Source: Fibrobacter sp. UWB10
GTDB lineage: Bacteria > Fibrobacterota > Fibrobacteria > Fibrobacterales > Fibrobacteraceae
Reading direction: 5' to 3'
Assembly (NCBI RefSeq): GCF_900182935.1
Contig: NZ_FXUE01000001.1
Coordinates: 124,001-188,000, forward strand
Length of the DNA: 64,000 bases
Made by a program: the position numbers and the translations under genes. Within the stretch, counting starts at the first letter, position 1, and the number at the start of each line of letters is the position of its first letter. The notes beneath the pieces are model-generated. The model saw nothing but the letters and a program-made list of their open reading frames with translations, had not been told where the DNA came from and made no database searches. This document shows positions 6,675 to 14,689 of this stretch, piece by piece.

Positions 6675-9005
6675 TTAACGGATGCCCTTGAAGGCGGGCA
6701 TACCCGGATAAAGTTTACGCAGTTCCTTGAGTTTTTCTTCGGAAATGGCATGGCCTTCGCTACGTCCGCAACGCGGGCAGCAGTCACCGATAACGCCCAC
6801 AAATCCGCAAACCGGATCGCGGTCCACCGGGTGGTTGATAGAACCATAACCGATACCCACCTTGGCCATGTGCTGCACAATCTTTTCGAATGCGTCCAGA
6901 TTCTGCGTCGGGTCGCCATCGAGTTCGACGTAGCTGATGTGACCAGCGTTGGTGAGTGCGTGGTACGGGGCTTCCAGAGAAAGCTTCTTGAAAGCCGAAA
7001 TCTTGTAGTACACCGGAACGTGGAAAGAGTTGGTGTAGTAATCGCGGTCGGTAACGCCCGGGATAATACCAAACCTTTTCTTGTCCATGCGCACGAAACG
7101 GCCGGAAAGGCCTTCGGCAGGTGTTGCAAGCAAGCTGAAGTTGAGGCCCAGACGTTCGGATTCCTTGTCGCAGAATTCGCGCATGTGGCCAATAATCTTG
7201 AGGCCGAGTTCCTGAGAAGCTTCGGATTCGCCGTGGTGCTTGCCCGTGAGCATCACCAAGGTTTCGGCAAGGCCGATAAAGCCAATGGAAAGCGTACCGT
7301 GCTTAATGACTTCGTCAACGGTATCTTCCCAGCCGAGCTTTTCGGAATCGATCCAAACGCCCTGTCCCATAAGGAACGGGAAGTTCTTGACCTTGCGCTT
7401 GCTCTGCACGGCAAAGCGTTCCATGAGCTGGTCGCTCACCAACTGCATCATGCGATCGAGTTCCTTGAAGAACAGGTCGACAGACTTCATCTTGATGGCG
7501 ATACGCGGAAGGTTGATAGACGTAAAGCTCAAGTTGCCACGTCCAAAGCTGATTTCGCGGCTCGGGTCGTAATGGTTGCCGATCACGCGGGTACGGCAGC
7601 CCATGTAGGCAATTTCGGTTTCGGGGTGACCCGGCTTGTAGTACTGCAAGTTGTACGGGGCATCCTGGAAGCTGAAGTTCGGGAACAGGCGCTTGGCGCT
7701 CACGCGGCAAGCGAGCTTGAACAGGTCATAGTTCGGATCGCCCGGCTTGAGGCTGATACCGTCCTTGACGCGGAAAATCTGAATCGGGAAGATAGCCGTT
7801 TCGCCGCCACCCAAGCCTTCTTCGGTGGTGAGGAGCAAGTTGCGCATCGCCATACGGGCTTCAGGCTCGGTGCACATACCATAGTTGATGCTGGAGAACG
7901 GAGTCTGAGCACCGGCGCGGCTGTGCATGGAGTTCAGGTTATGAACGAAAGCTTCCATAGCCTGGAAGGTAGCCTTGTCGGTTTCTTCGTAGGCCATCTT
8001 TTCGGCAAACTTCTGGGCGTTCTTTGTCACTTCTTCGCCGTAGGTCTTGGACAGTTCGCGGGCTTCGGCTTCCTGGAACTTTTCGTTCGGAACAAGCGTT
8101 GCCACCATGTCCATTTCGGCCATTTCGGTATGAAGCTTCTTTACCACCGGCTGGATTTCTTCTTCGGCCTTGCCGGTGAGAAGAATGAGAGCCTTGACCA
8201 TGTTAGAAAGGTAGGCCTTGCGGTAAGTGATACGCACACCGTCAGCCATGGCGTAGTCAAAGTTCGGAATAGACTGACCGCCGTGCTGGTCGTTCTGGTT
8301 AGACTGAATAGCGATAGCGGCCAAAGCTGCGTAGCTACGGATATCCTTGGGTTCACGCAGATGACCGTGACCAGTGTTGAAGCCATTCTTGAAGAGCTTC
8401 TTGAGGTCGATCTGGCAGCAGGTCATGGTAAGGGAATAGAAATCCAAATCGTGGATATGGATATCGCCTTCCATGTGGGCGCGGCTGTGCTCAGGCTTGA
8501 GCATCATCATGGTGTAGAAATGCTTTGCAGATTCGGAACCATACTTAAGCATGGTACCCATGGCGGTATCGCCATCGATGTTTGCGTTTTCACGCTTCAG
8601 GTCGGATTCCTTGGCAGAGCTGAAGGTAATGTCGCGGAGCGTGTGCATAAGGCGAGTATTGACTTCGCGCACGCGGGTACGTTCGGCACGGTACAAGATA
8701 TAGCTCTTGGCCGTATCTGCATAACCACCTTCCGTAAGAGCCTTTTCTACAGCATCCTGGATTTCTTCGATGTCAGGGACGTTCTTGCCTTCGGCTTCGA
8801 GCTTGCCCACCACATCGGCAGACACCTTAAGAGCCGTGCTCGTGAGCACGTCATCGCTTCCCAACAAATTCAGCTGGCTCTGGGCTGCCTTGATCTGTTC
8901 ATCGAGTTCACCCGATGCGCGAAAAGCCTTAACAATAGCGTCGGCAATCTTTTCAATGTTGAACGGCATCTCACGGCCGTCGCGCTTCCTTACAGAAACA
9001 ATCAT
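6675..9005 (-). CDS. nrdD: Anaerobic ribonucleoside-triphosphate reductase large subunit, lacking the glycyl-radical tail
   Basis: 776 aa class III reductase converting NTPs to dNTPs without oxygen. An ATP-cone regulatory domain lies at about residues 1-95 (VRKRDGREMPFNIEKIADAI ... SYILYRAERTR). The catalytic barrel contains SRAGAQTPFSSINYGMCT and MGCRTRV, which includes a Cys in the position expected for the thiyl radical. The C-terminal zinc-type cluster is VCGFVGVIGDCCPRCG. After it come about 34 residues ending FKGIR-stop, and the RxxGYL glycyl-radical motif is absent. That motif is supplied by the next gene. The ATG at 9005 is about 130 bp downstream of a promoter overlapped by probable NrdR boxes. 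Confidence 0.92.
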   Translation of the reverse strand: MIVSVRKRDGREMPFNIEKIADAIVKAFRASGELDEQIKAAQSQLNLLGSDDVLTSTALKVSADVVGKLEAEGKNVPDIEEIQDAVEKALTEGGYADTAKSYILYRAERTRVREVNTRLMHTLRDITFSSAKESDLKRENANIDGDTAMGTMLKYGSESAKHFYTMMMLKPEHSRAHMEGDIHIHDLDFYSLTMTCCQIDLKKLFKNGFNTGHGHLREPKDIRSYAALAAIAIQSNQNDQHGGQSIPNFDYAMADGVRITYRKAYLSNMVKALILLTGKAEEEIQPVVKKLHTEMAEMDMVATLVPNEKFQEAEARELSKTYGEEVTKNAQKFAEKMAYEETDKATFQAMEAFVHNLNSMHSRAGAQTPFSSINYGMCTEPEARMAMRNLLLTTEEGLGGGETAIFPIQIFRVKDGISLKPGDPNYDLFKLACRVSAKRLFPNFSFQDAPYNLQYYKPGHPETEIAYMGCRTRVIGNHYDPSREISFGRGNLSFTSINLPRIAIKMKSVDLFFKELDRMMQLVSDQLMERFAVQSKRKVKNFPFLMGQGVWIDSEKLGWEDTVDEVIKHGTLSIGFIGLAETLVMLTGKHHGESEASQELGLKIIGHMREFCDKESERLGLNFSLLATPAEGLSGRFVRMDKKRFGIIPGVTDRDYYTNSFHVPVYYKISAFKKLSLEAPYHALTNAGHISYVELDGDPTQNLDAFEKIVQHMAKVGIGYGSINHPVDRDPVCGFVGVIGDCCPRCGRSEGHAISEEKLKELRKLYPGMPAFKGIR

Positions 9006-9097
9006 CTACCAATCCTTGTCCTGTCCGACCGTCTTGCTTCCTAACCCCAGCGAGCAAAACCCACGTCGAACATACTTTTTTCTTTCAATTCCGGTAT

Positions 9098-9146
9098 TTA
9101 CTATATCTTGTGCCTCTAAAGAACCCCGAAACACAAGATATGGAAA
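9098..9146. promoter_or_regulatory. Pair of probable NrdR boxes
   Basis: The segments 9098-9113 (TTACTATATCTTGTGC) and 9131-9146 (ACACAAGATATGGAAA) match the NrdR consensus ACACwATATATwGTGT at 12 and 11 of 16 positions by my count. They lie 33 bp apart (about three helical turns) and share a perfect 10-bp inverted repeat ATATCTTGTG (9103-9112) / CACAAGATAT (9132-9141). NrdR is the ATP/dATP-sensing repressor of ribonucleotide reductase genes. The boxes cover the predicted transcription start of nrdD. Confidence 0.65.
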
Positions 9147-9148
9147 AC

Positions 9149-9177
9149 AATATAACAAAAGTACGTGTCCTTGGAAG
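9149..9177 (-). promoter_or_regulatory. Probable nrdD promoter
   Basis: Minus strand: weak -35 CTTCCA (9177-9172), 17-bp spacer, TATATT (9154-9149). The start point near 9142 falls inside the right NrdR box. The rest of the 409-bp gap to the next gene (9178-9414) is A+T rich and without a gene. Confidence 0.4.
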
Positions 9178-9232
9178 GCATTTTTCAAAAAAATAACGCT
9201 TTTTCTGTAAATTTAAGCTTACAAAAGCAAAC

Positions 9233-9352
9233 TTATCAACATTCCAGAAAAGGGTCATTCGACCCGATTTTCAACAAAGTAAGCAAAATAAAAGCTAAGG
9301 CCTTTATTTATAAGCATTTAGCGATTTTCGCCCTTTCGGACACTTATCAACA
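9233..9352 (+). promoter_or_regulatory. Two TTATCAACA DnaA-box-like sites upstream of nrdD
   Basis: TTATCAACA occurs at 9233-9241 and 9344-9352, one base from the DnaA box TTATCCACA, in the same orientation. DnaA is known to regulate a ribonucleotide reductase operon in other bacteria. Two sites in A+T-rich DNA could be chance. Confidence 0.25.
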
Positions 9353-9414
9353 GAAAAATAAAAGTTTTTTATAAACTGTGTCTTGACAAAGAAAGAGCTT
9401 GTGACTACCCCGGA

Positions 9415-10188
9415 TTATTGGAGCAGTTCTACGACCAAATGAACCGATGCAGAAAGGCTCACCGAGTCCGCAATCGAAGAAAGCAGAGCTTCTTCACTAT
9501 AATCATTGAACTTGGCAGCCGCCAGAACCGTTCTACCGAACGCAACACCGTCATTGCCACCATTTTCATTGACCGAAATGACCCTGCCGACCTTGCCGCC
9601 TACGCTTTCAGCATAGCTTTCGGCTTTGCTCATGGCTTTTTTGCCCACGGCAAGAATGATTTCTTTGCGCAGGGAATCTTCGCCTTGAAGGCGTGCCGAA
9701 GTGCGGTTGATTTCGACATCGAGTTCTGCCGAAAGGACTGCGACAGCGGCTGCAGCCACCGAGCGCGAAGAGCAGCGGATTGCAAATGACTGGCTGACCA
9801 CATAGCCCGTAAGGCTGCGGGTGCCCTTGTCGTAAGACCATTCCTTACGCATGTCGACACTGTTCTGTTCGATATCAGAATTCTGGATATCGAGCTTGTT
9901 CATTTGTTCAAAAATCGACTGACGGCGAGTTTCGAGCTGCTTGAAAAGCAGTTCCTTGTCGCGGCCACGCAATTCAAGCATAGCCACCGTCACGAATTCG
10001 TTGGCCTCGTACTTACGGGATTCCGAAGCAGACACCTTTACCGTAGACATCTGCGCATCGCTTACCATAGACGGAACCTTCAAGGATTTCGGCATTGCGT
10101 TCTGCATGGCGTTATCTTTATTGGTCGTGAGCAGCAAGAAGCCAAGCAGAGCGACCAACAGAACCAAACCCAGCGTTACTTTGTTCAT
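9415..10188 (-). CDS. SIMPL (DUF541) domain protein, membrane anchored
   Basis: 257 aa. One N-terminal hydrophobic segment (VTLGLVLLVALLGFLLL, residues 4-20) not followed by a lipobox, then a periplasmic SIMPL/DUF541 domain. The domain shows the typical pattern: VSASESRKYEANEFVTVAML, IFEQMNKLDIQNSDIEQNSVDMRKEW, LTGYVVSQSFAIRC, and a C-terminal KKAMSKAESYAESVGGKVGRVISVNE. The domain is widespread in Gram-negative envelopes with poorly defined biochemistry. The gene lies 21 bp after the symporter gene and is probably co-transcribed with it. Confidence 0.8.
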   Translation of the reverse strand: MNKVTLGLVLLVALLGFLLLTTNKDNAMQNAMPKSLKVPSMVSDAQMSTVKVSASESRKYEANEFVTVAMLELRGRDKELLFKQLETRRQSIFEQMNKLDIQNSDIEQNSVDMRKEWSYDKGTRSLTGYVVSQSFAIRCSSRSVAAAAVAVLSAELDVEINRTSARLQGEDSLRKEIILAVGKKAMSKAESYAESVGGKVGRVISVNENGGNDGVAFGRTVLAAAKFNDYSEEALLSSIADSVSLSASVHLVVELLQ

Positions 10189-10209
10189 AACTTACCCCTA
10201 GTTATTTTA

Positions 10210-11703
10210 TTATTTCCGAGCCTTTAACAAATTGGCAACCGCATTCACAAGCAGGGCAACCACAATCGTTGTCGTCATGCTAATAAAGGGCATCCAAGGC
10301 CAGCTAAAGACATCGCCCAAGACCGCAGGCACTCCAAAAGCAGGAATGCCCTGAACAAGAATCAAACTACCCATACCGCAAATTACCGCGGTCACAACCA
10401 CCCAACTGCGGAGTTTATTTTCGCCCGTTCCAAAGACCTTGTCGGCAAAGAAAGCGAGCAAGAACATACCGAGAAGCGGGCCAGTAAAGAGTCCTGTAAA
10501 GAAGAGCGCATTCTTAAGAAGGCTCCCCTGCTGCGTTGCCGCAAACAAGGCAAAGAAAACACCCAGCACGCCCCAGACAACCGTCCAAATCTTGGCACGC
10601 TTGAGTCCACCGATTCCGGCGTTTTCGTCCCAATTCAAGAAGTCACGTTCCGACGTATTGCCCAGGGAATTGATGGCACCCGAAAGGCTACTCATGGCAG
10701 CCGCACAAATGGCAGCCACAATCAGGCCAGTTACACCTACCGGAAGCCCATTCACAATAAAATACGGGAACACATCGTTCTGGTTCAAGCCTTCAGGGAG
10801 CACTGCCACATGAGCCTTCTGATAATAAACATAGAGGGCGGCGCCCACCCAGTAGAACAAGATGGAAACAGCACAGCCAAGCACCATCGAAAGAATGCTC
10901 GAACGGTTCGCGGCCTTAACATCTTTACAGCTCAAGTAGCGTTGCACAAACTGCTGGTCGCAACCGCGAATGGCAATTTCAAGGATAGCGTATGCAAAGC
11001 CTGCCGACACAAGCGTACGCGCATTCGAAACATCCATCGAAGCATCCCACCACTTGGTCTTGCCCGCTTCGCTTGCAAGGGTCGCCATTTCGCCAAAGCC
11101 ACCGACCGCATTCGAAATAAGAATCAGCACCAGCACGCCACCGCCAAAGAACACCACGAACTGCATCACGTCGGTCCAAATGACCGCCTTGATACCGCCA
11201 AACCAGGTGTAGAAAATGGCAACAGCCGCCGACACGATAATCGCAAGCTTTAGGTCGATATGCAAAATCTGTGCAAGCACAAGCGACGGTGCAAACAAAA
11301 GGATACCCGTACGCAACAACAAGTGCAAGCAATAAAATACAGCGGCAAGCCTGCGCACCGGGCGCGAAAAGCGGACTTCGAAAAGTTCGTAAGCGCTGTT
11401 AATTCCGGAACTGCGGAACTTAGGAATAAAGACAAGCCCCACCACCACAATACTAATGAAGGCGCCAATCTGGAACATGAGGAACGTCATGTTGTCGCCG
11501 TACACATCGGCAGGCGCACCCAAGAACGTTGTGGCACTCACAGACGTTGCAATAAGGCTAATGCCCACGGCCACCCAAGGAATGGAGCCGCCGCCCAGCA
11601 TATATTCTTTAAGATTCTTGTTACCGCGCGAGACAAATAAGCCGATCGCGATTGAAAGTAACAAGTATGCGACTAAGACAATCCAATCGAGCGCAGTAAA
11701 CAT
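10210..11703 (-). CDS. Sodium:solute symporter (SSS family)
   Basis: 497 aa with about 13 membrane segments. It starts MFTALDWIVLVAYLLLSIAIGLFVSRG, and the first loop contains LKEYMLGGGSIPWVAVGISLIATSVSATTFLGAPADVYG, the characteristic SSF opening with the Ser/Thr-rich first unwound helix that lines the substrate and Na+ site. FYTWFGGIKAVIWTDVMQFVVFFGGG matches the family signature around helices 4-5. Substrates in this family include sugars, sialic acid, amino acids and vitamins; the sequence does not let me choose. It sits 3 bp downstream of the GGDEF gene and upstream of the SIMPL gene. Confidence 0.88.
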   Translation of the reverse strand: MFTALDWIVLVAYLLLSIAIGLFVSRGNKNLKEYMLGGGSIPWVAVGISLIATSVSATTFLGAPADVYGDNMTFLMFQIGAFISIVVVGLVFIPKFRSSGINSAYELFEVRFSRPVRRLAAVFYCLHLLLRTGILLFAPSLVLAQILHIDLKLAIIVSAAVAIFYTWFGGIKAVIWTDVMQFVVFFGGGVLVLILISNAVGGFGEMATLASEAGKTKWWDASMDVSNARTLVSAGFAYAILEIAIRGCDQQFVQRYLSCKDVKAANRSSILSMVLGCAVSILFYWVGAALYVYYQKAHVAVLPEGLNQNDVFPYFIVNGLPVGVTGLIVAAICAAAMSSLSGAINSLGNTSERDFLNWDENAGIGGLKRAKIWTVVWGVLGVFFALFAATQQGSLLKNALFFTGLFTGPLLGMFLLAFFADKVFGTGENKLRSWVVVTAVICGMGSLILVQGIPAFGVPAVLGDVFSWPWMPFISMTTTIVVALLVNAVANLLKARK

Positions 11704-11706
11704 AAG

Positions 11707-13539
11707 CTAGACACTCACGGGTTCGGAATCTTGTTTTTCAAACTGTACAACCTGGTTACGGCCGCCTTCTTTAGCGCGGTACAATGCCTGGTCGGCATTG
11801 TTGATTGCCTTCTGCAAGTCGCCGTTAAAACTCTGCGTAAGCAGGAATGCACCGATACTCACGGTGACGCGGAGCGGTTCAGAACGATGCACATCGAACA
11901 CGAGCTTTTCGACCGACTTACGAATGCGTTCAGCCGTTTCGACCATGCCTTCGGCTGTGGTATCGATAAGGGCGACCACGAATTCTTCGCCACCGAAGCG
12001 GGCCACGACATCGATATCGCCGCGAATTTCTTTACTGATGGTGTCGGCGATACCCTTGATGACCACGTCACCAATCGGGTGGCCATAAGTATCGTTCACA
12101 TGCTTGAAGTGGTCAATATCCATCATCAAAAGCCCGATGTGGTACTTGCCGCGGTCGGCGCGAACCTTTTCGCTGCGGAGTTTTTCGAACATCGTCTTCT
12201 TGTTAATGAGGCCCGTGTGACCATCGCGCATGGCCTGATCGCAACCCTTTTCGTACTTGCGGGCGCGATTGTAAGCAAAGCCTGCAACGCCGGCAAAGGC
12301 CTTGAGCAGTTCCTTTTCGTGATCGTTATACGGCATAGAACTGCTGCTTTCAAGACAGATTGCAATTTCAGCCATGTCAGAATCGTGTTCAGCCGAAATC
12401 GGCATCACCAGAATCTGGCGCAGGTTCAAATTCTTGCGTTCGGTATCGTTCAAGCGCGGCAGGTAATCTTTAAAGCCCGGCAAGAAAGAACGTTCCATGG
12501 GGCGGTTGCGCATGAGGGCAAGCACGAACACGCCCTTGTCCGAAAGCGTAAAGGTCTTGTTTGCAAACTGCTCGGAATCAACGCCATCGCAGAACACCAC
12601 GCGGCCCGTCATGTCGTCGCCCTGGTCCATAGCCAAAATGGTAAGGCGGTCGTAAGCCATGTTTGCCTTAACGTAGTTGATAATCTGCTTGTAAATGTCC
12701 TTGACCGTCATGGTCTGGAAGAACTTGCGCAGGTAGCTGTAAAGGCCGCTGTACTGCTGCAAGGCAATATGCTTTTGCGCAGAATAGAAGCCCTTGTAGT
12801 CGAGCATCGAAATAGAGCTTGCCACAAACGAAAGCGCACGGGCAGTCATATCGTTAAACGCATTCGGGCGAACAGAATCCATAACCAAGGCACCCACGCG
12901 AAGGCCCGAGGCATGATCGATCAACGGAACAGCTACCACAGACTTGATCGCCGGATTGTCAACATAGTACATGACGCTCTTGGCACCCGGCAAATCGCCT
13001 TCCAGAAGGCGGTTCACGTTACTGCGGAACAGCTGGCCCAAAAGGCCCGAAGTTTCGGAAATGCGCACGCAAGTATTGACAGAAATTTCCTTGTCGTTTG
13101 CAAAATTGCGAATACCCCATTCCTTCTGGTTTTCCATTTGCGTAAACACAATCACGGAATTCACGTTCGGCACCACAATCTTTAATGCCAGCAACATGTC
13201 GGTCATGGAGCGGTTAATATCGGCGTTAGCACGGGCCCAAACCTGGCTCACCTTGAGGGCGGCTTCGGGTTCGTTTGCAAGGCCCTTGATGCCAATAAAT
13301 TCAGAACGCAGGTCCGGGGCGATAATCGGGTTACCGGCGGTAGCGCGCTTGGACAACGAAATCACGGGGAGGCCCGCCGTTGCAGACTGGGAATTCGGAC
13401 CAGCAAGGCGCGGACGGTTCATGCAGGCAAGCACAAACGCAACAACGGCGAAGGGAATGAGAAACAGGAACATTCCCCCCTGGAATGCAAGGCCAAGCAA
13501 AAGGCCCGCGACCACGAACAAAATTTCTGCAACAGACAT
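11707..13539 (-). CDS. Membrane-associated GAF-GGDEF diguanylate cyclase
   Basis: 610 aa. An N-terminal hairpin of two membrane segments (residues about 3-39) is followed by two GAF-like sensory regions (about 80-250 and 275-430) and a C-terminal GGDEF domain (about 440-600). The active-site loop FGGEEF and the substrate helix (DHFKHVNDTYGHPIGD) are intact, so c-di-GMP synthesis is expected. The inhibitory I-site is degenerate: the RxxD position holds GDID, with an Arg one residue too early, so product inhibition may be weak. It lies 10 bp beyond the lptG stop and 3 bp before the symporter gene, within one leftward operon. Confidence 0.88.
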   Translation of the reverse strand: MSVAEILFVVAGLLLGLAFQGGMFLFLIPFAVVAFVLACMNRPRLAGPNSQSATAGLPVISLSKRATAGNPIIAPDLRSEFIGIKGLANEPEAALKVSQVWARANADINRSMTDMLLALKIVVPNVNSVIVFTQMENQKEWGIRNFANDKEISVNTCVRISETSGLLGQLFRSNVNRLLEGDLPGAKSVMYYVDNPAIKSVVAVPLIDHASGLRVGALVMDSVRPNAFNDMTARALSFVASSISMLDYKGFYSAQKHIALQQYSGLYSYLRKFFQTMTVKDIYKQIINYVKANMAYDRLTILAMDQGDDMTGRVVFCDGVDSEQFANKTFTLSDKGVFVLALMRNRPMERSFLPGFKDYLPRLNDTERKNLNLRQILVMPISAEHDSDMAEIAICLESSSSMPYNDHEKELLKAFAGVAGFAYNRARKYEKGCDQAMRDGHTGLINKKTMFEKLRSEKVRADRGKYHIGLLMMDIDHFKHVNDTYGHPIGDVVIKGIADTISKEIRGDIDVVARFGGEEFVVALIDTTAEGMVETAERIRKSVEKLVFDVHRSEPLRVTVSIGAFLLTQSFNGDLQKAINNADQALYRAKEGGRNQVVQFEKQDSEPVSV

Positions 13540-13549
13540 ACTTATCCCA

Positions 13550-14689
13550 CTATAAACGGAAGGAACGGTACAGCATTACCACGGAAACGCCGCCATAAAC
13601 AAAGTGGCTGATCCACGCCGCCCAAAAAGGCGAAAGTGCACCATTTTCTCCCATCTTTAAGCCAATTCTTTCAAGGATATAATAGCTAAAAACAATCAAC
13701 AGGCCAACCCCGAATTTCTGGGAAAGGCCCCCAGAGCGACTATAACGATGGCAGAGCGCTGCACCAATGAGTAGCACAATCAAATTCATCCAATGAGCGG
13801 AACGCTTAAAATGGAGTGCGGTTTCCATGGCTCGCGTGTCTTCGCCCGAACGGCGCAGCACGTTGATTCTTGCCATGACCATCTTGGAATCCATTTCGTC
13901 AGCGGTTTGGCGCTCGTTAATCAAATCGCCCGGATGAGTCGTAATCTTGTCGCAGACTTTTTCGCGCTGAATCTGGAACACTTTCACCGTGCCGTCTTTA
14001 TGGAATTCGCGGCGATGCCCGCGTTCAAACTGCCAGCAACCCGGCGGCGGGTCAATGCTTGAAAGCCTGGCGATAGAATCGAGCGAATCCTTGGCAGGTT
14101 CTTCGATCCAGCGGACCACTTTTGCATCGTAGCGTTCGACCAAGCGCCCGTCTTCGCGAAGGAGCAGTACTACGTCGCGGCCAAAGCGGCCCTTGCCCGA
14201 ATAATGCCTAAAGAACCAGCTCGCGCGTTCGCTGTCGATAAAGGTAAAGTCTCGCTTTTCCTTAATGCGCGGGTTTTTCTTTTTCTGGGCGTTCGTTTCC
14301 ATGGTTTCCAAGCGCTTGTGGTTAGCGTCAGGGAGCCAGAGTTCGCTCATTTCGTACGAACCGATAGATACCAGCACGCCGAACACAAAAATCGGAATCA
14401 AGGTCTTGAACGGAGCCTGGCCGGAACTCTGCATGGCGCTCATTTCGAGATGGCGCGTCATGTTACCGATTGAGGCAAGCACAGCGATAAACAGGGCCAC
14501 CGGCGAAATCAAGTAAATCATGTAAGGCAGGTAGCTTACATAGTAATCGATAGCATCTTTGGTGTCGCGGGCAAGCCAAGTCTTGATGTTACCCACAAAG
14601 TCAATGACCGCAAACATGAGGATTGCGCCCAAGAGCACTAGCAGGAACATCTTCATGAAATTCCACATCATGTACCGGGAGAACTTCAT
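13550..14689 (-). CDS. lptG: LPS export permease LptG (YjgP/YjgQ family)
   Basis: 379 aa. The N-terminus (KFSRYMMWNFMKMFLLVLLGAILMFAVIDFVGN) opens with the family's first membrane helix, followed by three more around residues 60-125, a periplasmic beta-jellyroll-like region, and three helices near the C-terminus (HWMNLIVLLIGAALCHRY ...). LptG pairs with LptF and the ATPase LptB to lift lipopolysaccharide from the inner membrane. The start codon overlaps the lptF stop by 4 nt (ATGA), the usual lptF-lptG arrangement. Assignment as G rather than F rests on gene order. Confidence 0.82.
   Translation of the reverse strand: MKFSRYMMWNFMKMFLLVLLGAILMFAVIDFVGNIKTWLARDTKDAIDYYVSYLPYMIYLISPVALFIAVLASIGNMTRHLEMSAMQSSGQAPFKTLIPIFVFGVLVSIGSYEMSELWLPDANHKRLETMETNAQKKKNPRIKEKRDFTFIDSERASWFFRHYSGKGRFGRDVVLLLREDGRLVERYDAKVVRWIEEPAKDSLDSIARLSSIDPPPGCWQFERGHRREFHKDGTVKVFQIQREKVCDKITTHPGDLINERQTADEMDSKMVMARINVLRRSGEDTRAMETALHFKRSAHWMNLIVLLIGAALCHRYSRSGGLSQKFGVGLLIVFSYYILERIGLKMGENGALSPFWAAWISHFVYGGVSVVMLYRSFRL

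Noticed and set aside
6651-6675. A sequencing or mutational frameshift separating the NrdD tail from the large subunit
   Set aside because: The gap contains a stop, a well-placed AAGGAG and an ATG, and the large protein has about 34 extra residues after the zinc cysteines that do not belong to the radical tail, so a single indel would not restore the normal protein.
6750-9044. A 764-aa plus-strand frame opposite nrdD
   Set aside because: It is fully antisense to a clearly homologous gene and has no start signal or family match.
9233-9352. A replication origin upstream of nrdD
   Set aside because: Only two imperfect DnaA-like boxes are present and no dnaA, dnaN or parAB genes are nearby.
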